Below, piece by piece: positions 1-7,247 of a stretch of DNA of 8,227 nucleotides; positions within the stretch are counted from its first letter, which is position 1, and the number at the start of each line of letters is the position of its first letter. The notes beneath the pieces were generated by a model. That model was not told the origin of the DNA, made no database searches, and was given only the letters and a program-made list of their open reading frames with translations. The stretch spans positions 1 through 8,227 of the forward strand of contig CAIOZP010000522.1 in NCBI GenBank assembly GCA_903862805.1. The letters run 5' to 3'. Made by a program: the position numbers and the translations under genes. This DNA comes from an uncultured Fibrobacterota bacterium. GTDB lineage: Bacteria > Fibrobacterota > Chitinivibrionia > Chitinivibrionales > CAIOZP01.

Positions 1-177
1 TGTCCGTATGCACCGGAACCCCGTAACTCAAGCCATCTCAGAAATCTGCTCCATCAACTGCGGTATTTAAGTTGTAAACCAAAACATATAGATGATAGTA
101 TGTTCCCGCGAGTATATTAAAAAGGTGAAGCGAAAAGGCCGGTCGTTTCATCATTCGGGTTTCCGGCGTGCGGAAAA

Positions 178-1893
178 ATGGAAAAACTTTTCAGCTTTGC
201 AGAAATAAACGATCAGCTTCATCTTCATGAGGCGGTCTTTACCGAGGCTCACGACGGAATAATTCTTACCGATGCCAAGCGGATCATTCGTCTTGTAAAT
301 CCGTCGTTTTCAAGGATCACCGGCTATTCTGCGGAAGAGCTTGCAGGAAAGACGCCGGCAATTCTCAAGTCCAACCGCCACAATCGCCAGTTCTACGATG
401 CCGTCTGGAAAAAGGTGGAGAATGGCGGGCGCTGGTCTGGCGGAGTTTGGGATCGCAAGAAAAACGGTGAGATCTACCTCGCAGAATTGACGATAATCGC
501 TCTTACCGACCTCGAAGGAAAGCCGAATGCCTACGTCGGAGTTTATGCCGACAATACTCGCACCGAAACTGCTCTTTCTGTAAAAACCAACTACGATCCT
601 CTAACCAATCTTCCAAACAGGATTCTCTTCCGCGATCATCTTTCTTTCATGGTGGCACATGCCCGCCGAAATAACCGGCTGCTTGCGGTTCTTCAGCTCG
701 ATCTCAACCGGTTCAAGGTAATTAACGATACGCTTGGTCATGGTGGTGGTGACATGGTTCTTATCAACACCGGCACCCGCATCCGGAAGGTTCTGCGTGA
801 AGCAGATCGTCTGTTCCGTCTCGGTAATGACGAGTTCGCGATTGTGCTTGAAGAGGTGAACAAGCTCGAAGATCCGGCAAAGGTCGCACAGAAGATCCTC
901 AACGAGATAGCATTGCCATATCAGCTTTCTGTATTCGAAGAGAAACTCTACATTACTGCAAGTATCGGTATCAGTCTTTTTCCACAGGATGGCAACGATG
1001 CCGAGACGCTGATCAAAAACGCCGAAACGGCTATGTATCAGGTCAAGGAACTTGAACAGAACAGTTTTCAGCATTATTCTCCCGATATGAATGCACGCTC
1101 GTTCGAGCATCTCACGATTGAACATCAGCTCCACAAGGCGATTGAACAGAAGCAATTTGTGGTTTACTACCAGCCATTCATCAATAGTGCCACGAACCGG
1201 ATCATCGGTGCCGAGGCGCTTGTGCGCTGGCTTCATCCCGACAGCGGAATCATTCCTCCGGTGAAATTTATTCCTATTGCCGAAGAGACGGGGCTGATTG
1301 TTCCTATTGGAGAGTTTGTTTTGCAGACGGCATGTCGGCAGGCGCAGATCTGGCAGGAGGCCGGACACGAAGGATTCTCGATTGCGGTGAATCTTTCGGC
1401 GCGGCAGTTCCACCAGTACGATCTTATCAAGACAATAAACGATGTCCTCGAAATCACCGGACTGTCGGCTGAATCGCTTGAACTCGAAATCACCGAAAGC
1501 CTCGGTATGAAAGACGTTCAGCACACGCTGAAGACTCTCACCGCGCTCAAGGCGATGGGGATCCGCATTGCGATCGACGATTTCGGAACGGGTTATTCGT
1601 CGCTAAGTTATCTCAAGAAATTCCCGATCAATACGCTCAAGATTGATCAGACTTTTGTGCGTGATATTCCCAACGATCAGGACAGCCGCACAATCATCGA
1701 CCTTATTATTTCCATGGCACATACACTCAAGCTGAACGTGATCGCCGAAGGCGTGGAGACTGTCGAGCACCTTGATTTCCTGCGGGATCATGCCTGCGAT
1801 GTTTTCCAGGGCTATCATTTCAGCAAGCCGGTTCCGGCTGAAGAGTTCGCCGCGCTGCTGAAAAAGTTCAACGGAACGAGCCCATCAGCATGA
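178..1893 (+). CDS. PAS-GGDEF-EAL c-di-GMP signalling protein, probable phosphodiesterase
   Basis: Cytoplasmic sensor/effector for cyclic di-GMP, 571 residues, with no membrane segment or signal peptide. Residues ~15-128 form a PAS domain (GIILTDA, NPSFSRITGYSAEEL). Residues ~138-300 are a GGDEF domain whose signature is GNDEF (216-220), although the inhibitory RxxD site (READ, 207-210) and the nucleotide-binding loop around D175 are kept. Residues ~316-560 are an EAL domain with all recognisable catalytic motifs: EALVR (346-350), NLSARQF, ELEITES, IDDFGTGYSS (466-475), LKIDQTFV, EGVE (524-527) and QGYHFSKP. From family knowledge, an intact EAL hydrolyses c-di-GMP to pGpG, and a degenerate GGDEF often serves as a GTP-binding regulatory domain. 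I infer a net phosphodiesterase tuned by the PAS input. The ATG at 178 is the first start after an in-frame stop at 118-120; the ribosome site is weak (CGGAAAA directly before it). First gene of an operon; its TGA overlaps the next ATG. Confidence 0.95.
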   Translation: MEKLFSFAEINDQLHLHEAVFTEAHDGIILTDAKRIIRLVNPSFSRITGYSAEELAGKTPAILKSNRHNRQFYDAVWKKVENGGRWSGGVWDRKKNGEIYLAELTIIALTDLEGKPNAYVGVYADNTRTETALSVKTNYDPLTNLPNRILFRDHLSFMVAHARRNNRLLAVLQLDLNRFKVINDTLGHGGGDMVLINTGTRIRKVLREADRLFRLGNDEFAIVLEEVNKLEDPAKVAQKILNEIALPYQLSVFEEKLYITASIGISLFPQDGNDAETLIKNAETAMYQVKELEQNSFQHYSPDMNARSFEHLTIEHQLHKAIEQKQFVVYYQPFINSATNRIIGAEALVRWLHPDSGIIPPVKFIPIAEETGLIVPIGEFVLQTACRQAQIWQEAGHEGFSIAVNLSARQFHQYDLIKTINDVLEITGLSAESLELEITESLGMKDVQHTLKTLTALKAMGIRIAIDDFGTGYSSLSYLKKFPINTLKIDQTFVRDIPNDQDSRTIIDLIISMAHTLKLNVIAEGVETVEHLDFLRDHACDVFQGYHFSKPVPAEEFAALLKKFNGTSPSA

Positions 1894-2978
1894 GCATTGT
1901 CGATGTAGATATTCGTCAGGTAAGTGACAACGCGCTTCTTTTTGCAAGTCATTTTGCCCAGGCAATTCGCGACAGTCTCGGACATTCTTATGTTGTCAAC
2001 CGGCAGAACTTCTCGGAAGAACCGTTTGCTCACGCGAACGGGCTTGTGGTAACTGTTCGTTTCGGTGGATCGGTTCAGGGCGATTACATGATTGAAATGG
2101 CAGAGGAAACCGCTGCCGCTCTTCTGGACGAAACCGATATTCCGCTTGACCAATACGAACGCAACGGCTTTCGCATCGAGGCTGTTGACATGCTGACACG
2201 ACTCGTCAACACCGCAGTCGGGCAGGCTGTCCAGAGACTCGAAGAGAATCATGGCATAATAAGTTTCGATCCGGCGGCGGCATTCTTCGGCGAGATGTTT
2301 TTCCCGAAGGTACTTTCGCGAAGATTTACGATAAGCGGTGATTGCGGGCCTATTACATGCATTCTTTCATTGAACATGGGCGGATTGCGAATAGCCCGTC
2401 GTCTCGATGAGATGCAGGGATTTCTCGAAGACCGCACGCAGCAGGCTTATCGCGACAAATTGACGCAACTGCATAATCGTGCTTTTTACGACGAGGTTTT
2501 CGTGAAGTACATTCACGAAGCCGATCGCTATGACAGTGAACTTTCGCTGATAGTCATCGATGTCGATTTCTTCAAACGGTTTAACGACGAATACGGGCAT
2601 GTGGTTGGCGACACAGTGTTGGCATCAGTAGCGGGCGTGCTCAGGTCGGTACTTCGCAAGAGCGATGTGCCGGTTCGATACGGCGGTGACGAAATGCTCG
2701 TGATCCTGCCGGAGACCAACTGTGTCAGTGCGAAACGTGCGGCGGAACGCATTGCCGAAGGACTCGCCGCGAATCCGGTTTTCATTGCCAAAGGCGGCGA
2801 ACGGATCATGCTCGAAGTGACGCTTTCGATTGGTGTCGGTCAATTTGAACACGGAGAAAACGGTGACAGTTTTTTCAAGCGTGTTGATGCAATGCTTTAT
2901 TGTGCCAAGGAAACCGGTCGCGATCGCATAGTTGCCACCTGTGACGAGCCATCAAAGAGTTCCGGATTCGCCGAATGA
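1890..2978 (+). CDS. CheX-like domain fused to GGDEF, probable diguanylate cyclase
   Basis: Cytoplasmic protein of 362 residues. The C-terminal half (~188-347) is a GGDEF domain that would make c-di-GMP from two GTP: DKLTQLHNRAFYD, IDVDFFKRFND (223-232), the signature GGDEM (265-269) with M replacing the usual F, and an intact inhibitory RxxD site (RKSD, 256-259) five residues before it. The N-terminal ~170 residues resemble the CheX/CheC phosphatase fold: a VRFGGSVQGDYMIEM strand pair, then a helix with LVNTAVGQA (105-113) and a second sheet-like half. In CheX the helix carries E..N; here N107 is present but the Glu position is R104, so phosphatase activity is unlikely and a sensing or partner-binding role is inferred. 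The start overlaps the preceding stop (ATGA), and its own stop overlaps the lnt ATG, so translation is probably coupled through all three genes. The GGDEF assignment is firm; the CheX-like call is moderate. Confidence 0.92.
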   Translation: MSIVDVDIRQVSDNALLFASHFAQAIRDSLGHSYVVNRQNFSEEPFAHANGLVVTVRFGGSVQGDYMIEMAEETAAALLDETDIPLDQYERNGFRIEAVDMLTRLVNTAVGQAVQRLEENHGIISFDPAAAFFGEMFFPKVLSRRFTISGDCGPITCILSLNMGGLRIARRLDEMQGFLEDRTQQAYRDKLTQLHNRAFYDEVFVKYIHEADRYDSELSLIVIDVDFFKRFNDEYGHVVGDTVLASVAGVLRSVLRKSDVPVRYGGDEMLVILPETNCVSAKRAAERIAEGLAANPVFIAKGGERIMLEVTLSIGVGQFEHGENGDSFFKRVDAMLYCAKETGRDRIVATCDEPSKSSGFAE

Positions 2979-4555
2979 GATTTCTTTCTGCTCCGAAACT
3001 TTCCATTTTTCAAGTTCTGATTTTTTCATCCTTTTCAATTACCGCCGGACTTGCCACGGCCCTGGCCCAACCACCGTTCGACATTACTTTAAGCACAATC
3101 TTTGCCCCGTTTCCGCTTCTGAGTTTTGTGATCTTTCTACCGCTTCTTTTCCTGTCTGCAAAATTTCCCACAAAGCGCGCGCTGACCGGTGCGTATCTGT
3201 TCGGACTCGGTGCATCGCTTGCGCAGTTTTCGTGGATCGCAAATGTCAACATGGAGAACGAACGCGCTGCCATTATCGGCGGAATGTGTCTTTTAGCCGC
3301 ACTTTTCGCACTTCAGTGGTTGTTACTTGGTGCAATATGGCGTCGTATCGACCGCACTTACGGCTGGCTCTCGATCATTCTATTCCCATCTATCTGGACA
3401 ATCTTCGATTGGCTGAGAACGCTTGGCGAGATGTCTTTCCCCTGGGGATTTGCCGGATACAATCTGACCGGAATCCTGCCGTTTGCGCAGCTTGCATCGC
3501 TCACCGGAGTCTGGGGACTAACGTGGTTTGTCGTGGCAGTCAACGTGATACTATTCAGGCTGATTGACAAAAAAGAATCTGCCGGACTTGCAAAATGGAT
3601 TCCCATCGTTTGCGCAGTCCTTGTCTTTGCGGCGGTTTTCATCTGGGGAACATACCGCATATCTCATGCCGACAAAACAGCTATGGCAAAAATAGCGCTC
3701 ATGCAGAACAACATGGATCAGGGCCATTGGGATGCACGACACTCGCTTGATTCCGCGCTTGCCCGTTCGCGTGACATGATCAATTCCGTCGCATCAGTCA
3801 AACCGGCACTCGTGGTATTTCCGGAGAGCGGGATCTATTGTTATTATGCGACAAATGCGAAAGCACTTTGCGAAATCCGTCGCTGGATAAATACGCTGAA
3901 GGTTCCGATAGCCTTCGGATCACTGCACTACGAGCGGGCGCCGGTGAATCCGTACTATAAATATTCTGTTTATAATTCGGTGTTCGTCGAAACTCCGGAT
4001 TCGGCCGTTCAGCGCTACGACAAGATAAGGCTCGTTCCGTTCAGCGAGGCTTTGCCGTTTACCGGAGCGTTTCCAATTCTGAGTCGTGTCAATCTTGGAC
4101 AATCCGATTTCTCACGCGGTAAACACGAGTCTATCCTTTCCGTTCACGGAATACCTGGCGGTGTTGCGCCGGTTCTTTGCTATGAAATCACATATCCCGA
4201 TTTTATCAGGCATCGGGCGGTAAACGGTGCCGGACTGATTCTTAATCTCACAAACGATGGATGGTTCGGGCATAGTTCTGCACCGTTTCAACATGCTGCA
4301 ATGTCGCGGATGCGCTCAATAGAAAACGGTCTGCCGCAGGCACGCTGCGCAAATTCCGGCATAAGTTTCTGCTGCGATGCCGTTGGTCGCATGTACGGTA
4401 AAACAGAACTTTTCAAAAGGGTAGTGCTGACCACCGATCTTCCGATGACCGGCATCAATACAATTTACAGAAAATTCGGAGACTGGTTTCCGCTGCTGTG
4501 TGCGATGCTTTCGCTTCTGTCAATTATGTCGGTTTTTATCCGTCGTAAAGCGTAG
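2975..4555 (+). CDS. lnt: Apolipoprotein N-acyltransferase Lnt
   Basis: Inner-membrane enzyme that transfers an acyl chain from phospholipid to the N-terminal cysteine of diacylated apolipoprotein, the last step of lipoprotein maturation before Lol export. Its 526 residues match the family length (about 510). The N-terminal ~228 residues are hydrophobic with about seven likely membrane spans and contain the family-typical FPWGFAGYNL (155-164). A nitrilase-type domain follows (~235-490), with the Glu-Lys-Cys triad visible as FPES (E284), YDKIRLVPF (K350) and VLCYE (C402). LTNDGWFG (425-432) and the QHAAMSRMRSIENG segment are also diagnostic. A last hydrophobic helix lies at ~502-521. The ATG overlaps the stop of the GGDEF gene. 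The pairing of lnt with two c-di-GMP genes is unusual. Its 3' end is 10 bases from the converging mtgA stop, and I see no clear terminator between them. Confidence 0.96.
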   Translation: MRFLSAPKLSIFQVLIFSSFSITAGLATALAQPPFDITLSTIFAPFPLLSFVIFLPLLFLSAKFPTKRALTGAYLFGLGASLAQFSWIANVNMENERAAIIGGMCLLAALFALQWLLLGAIWRRIDRTYGWLSIILFPSIWTIFDWLRTLGEMSFPWGFAGYNLTGILPFAQLASLTGVWGLTWFVVAVNVILFRLIDKKESAGLAKWIPIVCAVLVFAAVFIWGTYRISHADKTAMAKIALMQNNMDQGHWDARHSLDSALARSRDMINSVASVKPALVVFPESGIYCYYATNAKALCEIRRWINTLKVPIAFGSLHYERAPVNPYYKYSVYNSVFVETPDSAVQRYDKIRLVPFSEALPFTGAFPILSRVNLGQSDFSRGKHESILSVHGIPGGVAPVLCYEITYPDFIRHRAVNGAGLILNLTNDGWFGHSSAPFQHAAMSRMRSIENGLPQARCANSGISFCCDAVGRMYGKTELFKRVVLTTDLPMTGINTIYRKFGDWFPLLCAMLSLLSIMSVFIRRKA

Positions 4556-4565
4556 CCCTTGTCAA

Positions 4566-5342
4566 TCACTTCGGCTCGGCACAGACCGGCTTTGTTCCCA
4601 TGATCATCTGGTAGTAATTCATCGAGCGGATGTTTTCCATGTGATCTACGATCCATTCCTGATTCCGCAGAACGCGCCCGTTCGGTGCGTTGACGTGCCA
4701 TTTGACAGGGCTTGGCAAAATCGCCGCGAGCATCGCCGATTGAGACGAGCTCAGATGCGCCGCCGATGTGTGAAACCAGATTCGCGATGCAGCTTCGGCG
4801 CCAAAGATCCCGTCGCCCATTTGTGCGAAATTCAGATACATTTCGATGATTCTGCGCTTGGGCCAGAGAGCCTCAATTGCAATTGTAAAGTAAGCCTCGA
4901 CGCCCTTGCGTATCCATGTTCGTGAAGGCCACAGGAAAAGATTTTTCGCCACCTGCTGTGAAATGGTACTCGCGCCCACGATCTTTTTCTTCGCAGCACC
5001 GTTGTGTCGGAACGCCTTGTCTATGGCATCGAAATCAAATCCGAAATGCCAGATGAATCCCTGATCCTCGGAAGTGATGACCGCGGTCACGAGGTTGGGA
5101 GAAATCTGTTCAATGGAAATCCAGCTGTGTTTCAGTTCGTAATGAGAGCGGCCGTTCATCTTCGCAAAAATCCAGCTTTCGAGCATATATGCCGAAAACG
5201 GCGGATTGACAAACCGAAACGGCAGCACGATGATCCAGGGAAGAACCAGGCAGACTGCAAATGTCAGTAGAATCGCTCTGGTCAATTTTCTGAAAAAATT
5301 TCCGGTCGATTTAAATCTGCCGGACTTGTTCGAAGATTTCAT
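4566..5342 (-). CDS. mtgA: Monofunctional biosynthetic peptidoglycan transglycosylase MtgA
   Basis: GT51 glycosyltransferase that polymerises lipid II into glycan strands on the periplasmic face; it has no transpeptidase domain. From the ATG at 5342 it is 258 residues, close to E. coli MtgA (about 242). A basic N-terminus and one membrane span (~20-41) anchor it. Motifs in order: HSWISIEQISPNL (72-84), AVITSEDQGF with catalytic E92, HFGFDFDAI, GASTISQQVAKNLFLW (123-138), RTWIRKGVEA with the second conserved Glu E149, KRRIIEMYLN, DGIFGAEAA and LAAILPSP. The frame is open up to a TTG at 5399 that overlaps the previous stop (277 residues), but those 19 codons would span an intrinsic terminator, so the ATG at 5342 is preferred; GGGATGAA lies just before it. 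The protein ends in CAEPK. It lies downstream of the zinc protease gene and converges on lnt. Confidence 0.94.
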   Translation of the reverse strand: MKSSNKSGRFKSTGNFFRKLTRAILLTFAVCLVLPWIIVLPFRFVNPPFSAYMLESWIFAKMNGRSHYELKHSWISIEQISPNLVTAVITSEDQGFIWHFGFDFDAIDKAFRHNGAAKKKIVGASTISQQVAKNLFLWPSRTWIRKGVEAYFTIAIEALWPKRRIIEMYLNFAQMGDGIFGAEAASRIWFHTSAAHLSSSQSAMLAAILPSPVKWHVNAPNGRVLRNQEWIVDHMENIRSMNYYQMIMGTKPVCAEPK

Positions 5343-5350
5343 TTCATCCC

Positions 5351-5379
5351 AAAAAGAAAAAGGCCGGCGAACCGGCCTC
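5351..5379 (-). terminator. Intrinsic terminator after the zinc metallopeptidase gene
   Basis: Read on the minus strand, a perfect 7-bp stem AGGCCGG/CCGGCCT (5378-5372 with 5367-5361) closes a TTCG tetraloop and is followed at once by TTTTCTTTTT; a G-T pair can add an eighth step. It begins 17 bases after the TGA of the metallopeptidase gene (5398-5396). On the plus strand the stem is not followed by T residues, so it works in one direction only. It lies only 8 bases before the chosen mtgA ATG, so mtgA must be read through it or be served by a promoter inside this short gap. Confidence 0.85.
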
Positions 5380-5395
5380 GGAAGATTTGCGTTTG

Positions 5396-6085
5396 TCAAT
5401 CACGACTGTTGAATATTCCTGATCGCAGAAGATAGTAGGCGAGAGTCAACAGGGAGCTGACAGCCGCCGCAACGTAAGTCATGAACGCGGCATTGAGAAC
5501 CTTGCCAGCGTCTTTCGCTTCGCCTTCGGTCACGATTCCGGCCACGACCATCTGAACCTTTGCGCGAGCGCTCGCATCCCACTCGACCGGAAGCGTCACG
5601 ATGGAAAAAAGAACCGCCATCGAAAAAATGGCCGCGCCGAAAAGAATGAACTGCTGTGAATGAAGAACAAAGCCCAGCATTATAACGATGTATGAAAGCC
5701 ACGACGAAATGTTCGTTGCAGGAACCAGTGCCGTGCGAAGGCCGAGCCAGTAATAGCTCTTCGCATGCTGGATCGCGTGTCCGGCCTCGTGGCACGCAAC
5801 ACCGATCGCCGACAGACTGCGACTGTTGAAAACATTGGATGAAAGCCGCAGCGTCTTGTTGGTCGGATCGTAATGATCCGACAGGAATCCGTCGATCTGC
5901 TCGATTTGAACGTCGTAAATTCCGGATGCATTCAGCATGCGCTTGGCTGCATCAGCACCGCTGTAACCGCTGCGAACACCGATCTCCGAATACTTCGAGA
6001 AAGTTGACTTGGTCATGAACGAGGCCCAGAGCGCAAGCGCCAGACCCGGCAATGCAAACACGAGATACATCGGATCAAAAAACAT
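5396..6085 (-). CDS. YugP-like membrane zinc metallopeptidase
   Basis: Integral-membrane zinc protease of the YugP family, 229 residues (B. subtilis YugP is about 225); the physiological substrate is not known to me. The metal site is GVACHEAGHAIQHA (95-108), with H99, E100 and H103 forming HExxH, and the family motif LPVEWDASARA (165-175; canonical VEFDAS) probably supplies the third ligand. Likely membrane spans: 7-25, ~119-140, ~143-165 and ~201-220. A soluble stretch (26-95) carries the typical SGADAAKRML and YDPTNKTLRLS segments. The ATG at 6085 has the best ribosome site in the window, AAGGAG (6097-6092), six bases upstream. The stop overlaps a possible TTG start of mtgA, but the terminator just downstream suggests it usually ends the transcript. 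The upstream gap holds an imperfect direct repeat. Confidence 0.92.
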   Translation of the reverse strand: MFFDPMYLVFALPGLALALWASFMTKSTFSKYSEIGVRSGYSGADAAKRMLNASGIYDVQIEQIDGFLSDHYDPTNKTLRLSSNVFNSRSLSAIGVACHEAGHAIQHAKSYYWLGLRTALVPATNISSWLSYIVIMLGFVLHSQQFILFGAAIFSMAVLFSIVTLPVEWDASARAKVQMVVAGIVTEGEAKDAGKVLNAAFMTYVAAAVSSLLTLAYYLLRSGIFNSRD

Positions 6086-6091
6086 GAATCA

Positions 6092-6097
6092 CTCCTT
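6092..6097 (-). promoter_or_regulatory. Strong ribosome binding site of the zinc metallopeptidase gene
   Basis: AAGGAG on the minus strand, six bases (TGATTC) before the ATG at 6085-6083. It fixes this start and contrasts with the weak or absent Shine-Dalgarno sequences of the three plus-strand genes. Confidence 0.85.
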
Positions 6098-6159
6098 TTC
6101 AAAAGATGGATTCAAATGGAACTTCGTAGCGGCATCTAAAATATTTTTTGTTGGTGATG

Positions 6160-6249
6160 GTAGGTGAAGCAGTCTGGAGTTTTGTGATTTGATTGATGGA
6201 GAATGCGCTTCTTTCTGTTTTGCGCATAGATGAAACAGTTTGGAGTTTT
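6160..6249. repeat. Imperfect 24-base direct repeat pair, 66 bases apart
   Basis: Two copies lie in the 212-base gap upstream of the metallopeptidase gene: 6160-6183 (TAGGTGAAGCAGTCTGGAG core) and 6226-6249 (TAGATGAAACAGTTTGGAG core), matching at 20 of 24 positions and offset by 66 bases. All four differences are G/A or C/T transitions. They may be operator copies for the gene at 6085 or an old duplication. I see no convincing -35/-10 pair nearby. Confidence 0.6.
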
Positions 6250-6297
6250 TTCTGTGACAAAATCGTTCGTACGGATCGAAGGTTATTTGCAACCACT

Positions 6298-6733
6298 TTA
6301 TGAGGAATCCGTGCCTCTCGCGGAAACCAATATCCTGCTGTGATAGAGCTTGAGCAGTAGCGATTTCCCCGGAACCGGCGCACCGGCTTCCTTCATCATT
6401 CTGATTGTCTCCGAAGTGCTTTGTCTGCCATCGAATTTTTCGATCAGCCGGTAAAGCGTTTCGGACACAAGCACAGGATCGAGTCCGGAATAGGCAATCA
6501 ATTGATAGCGCCCGTCGGGAACAACCGACACTCCGAGTTTCGGATTTCGACGTAGGTCTTCCGGTGCTTCGGTGATCCACAATCCTTTGATCATGCGGGT
6601 GACGTTTTCCTGATGGATCTGCATACGGACTCCGCAGATATTCTTGGCTTCATCGGCAGAGAGTTTTTTGGCTGTTTCGTAGCAGGCGATGAAATACTCT
6701 TCTTCCTTGCCAAACCATTTGCCCCAGAGTTTT
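6298..6733 (-). other. PqqD-like winged-helix module at the 3' end of the broken gene
   Basis: The last ~144 codons read KLWGKWFGKEEEYF, a helical stretch (YETAKKLSADEAKN), then NPKLGVSVVPDGRYQLIAYSG, SETLYRLIEKFDGRQS, TSETIRMMKE and KSLLLKLYHSRILVS. Strands carrying a 'P..G' and 'dGryql' pattern, followed by a helix, 'FDGR.s..e.i' and a final 'll..Ly...iL', match the layout of PqqD/RRE-type winged-helix domains, which bind leader peptides in peptide-modifying systems. The match is by pattern only. It is an odd tail for a secreted protein and may have come from another gene. The reading starts only after the second frameshift, so it is probably not expressed as written. Confidence 0.35.
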
Positions 6734-6986
6734 CTGCGTGCGGATTCCCGTCGAGATCTTCGGGCTGGAGGTCGATATTCGCGGCCTTGAGCGGCAGGGA
6801 AATTGCCTCGCCACGGCCAAGTGTCAGCGCACAATACTCGGAGACAGAATTTTCGAGCAGGCTCAGTAATGGATGAAGAGATTTCCAGAACAAGCTGCCG
6901 TCTTCGCCCGCGGCGAATTTGCAGAACCACGTAGAGCAGGTGGCGCAGCGCCATGGATGAACGGTGCAATTTCCGGTTTTACTCTT

Positions 6987-7247
6987 TACCGAATCAGCTA
7001 TTGTCGCGTGGGTGGCATTTATCGCCATCTTCGCAGTATCCGCAGTATGACTCGCTCGTGAACTATCCGACTTCACTGCAAACAAAGCCAAAGCCGAACT
7101 ATCGGCCTTATGTGAGGCCCTTGAACTATCAGATGCCGTTGCAAAAGCCGCTATTGATGCCAAACCAGAAACCTTTGCCGTATCGGCAATATGACTCGCC
7201 CTCGAACTATCCACCGCTCCAACCCTCGCCACAGAATCCGTAACATT
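6987..7247 (-). repeat. Tripeptide xx(A/S) repeat tract with three 25-base direct repeats
   Basis: In the middle frame of the broken gene, 24 consecutive triplets (7211-6996) all have Ala or Ser at every third residue, for example DSS-RAS-HIA-DTA-KVS-GLA; four preceding triplets and one following end in V or T instead. The decamer-like unit DSSRASHxAD recurs three times, 27 and then 21 residues apart. At DNA level this appears as plus-strand copies at 7046-7070, 7109-7133 and 7190-7214 (TATGACTCGC...GAACTATC), offset 63 and 81 bases, both multiples of nine. The strict three-residue period suggests an extended fibrous stalk rather than an ordinary heptad coiled coil; that is inference. Confidence 0.75.

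Noticed and set aside
72..101. Possible promoter before the operon (TTGTAA, 18 bases, TAGTAT)
   Set aside because: Only 4 of 6 matches in each box in an AT-rich stretch; too weak to list as a feature.
1..120. Tail of an upstream gene (open frames ending at 68-70 and 118-120)
   Set aside because: Both are short, two frames are open at once, and neither translation shows a recognisable family.
601..1524. Long open frame (307 codons) on the minus strand inside the PAS-GGDEF-EAL gene
   Set aside because: It is antisense to a gene with complete domain motifs; its translation has no recognisable pattern and fits a codon-bias shadow.
2932..3567. 211-codon plus-strand open frame overlapping the start of lnt
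   Set aside because: It lies out of frame with lnt, whose membrane spans and catalytic triad are clear; the translation is rich in R, C and H as expected of a shadow.
5377..5399. TTGACA at 5399-5394 as a -35 box for mtgA
   Set aside because: At 16-18 bases downstream the sequence is GC-rich terminator stem with nothing like TATAAT.
6089..6580. 163-codon minus-strand frame overlapping the end of the broken gene and the intergenic gap
   Set aside because: Its first part is antiphase to the PqqD-like coding frame and the rest translates intergenic DNA; no family pattern.
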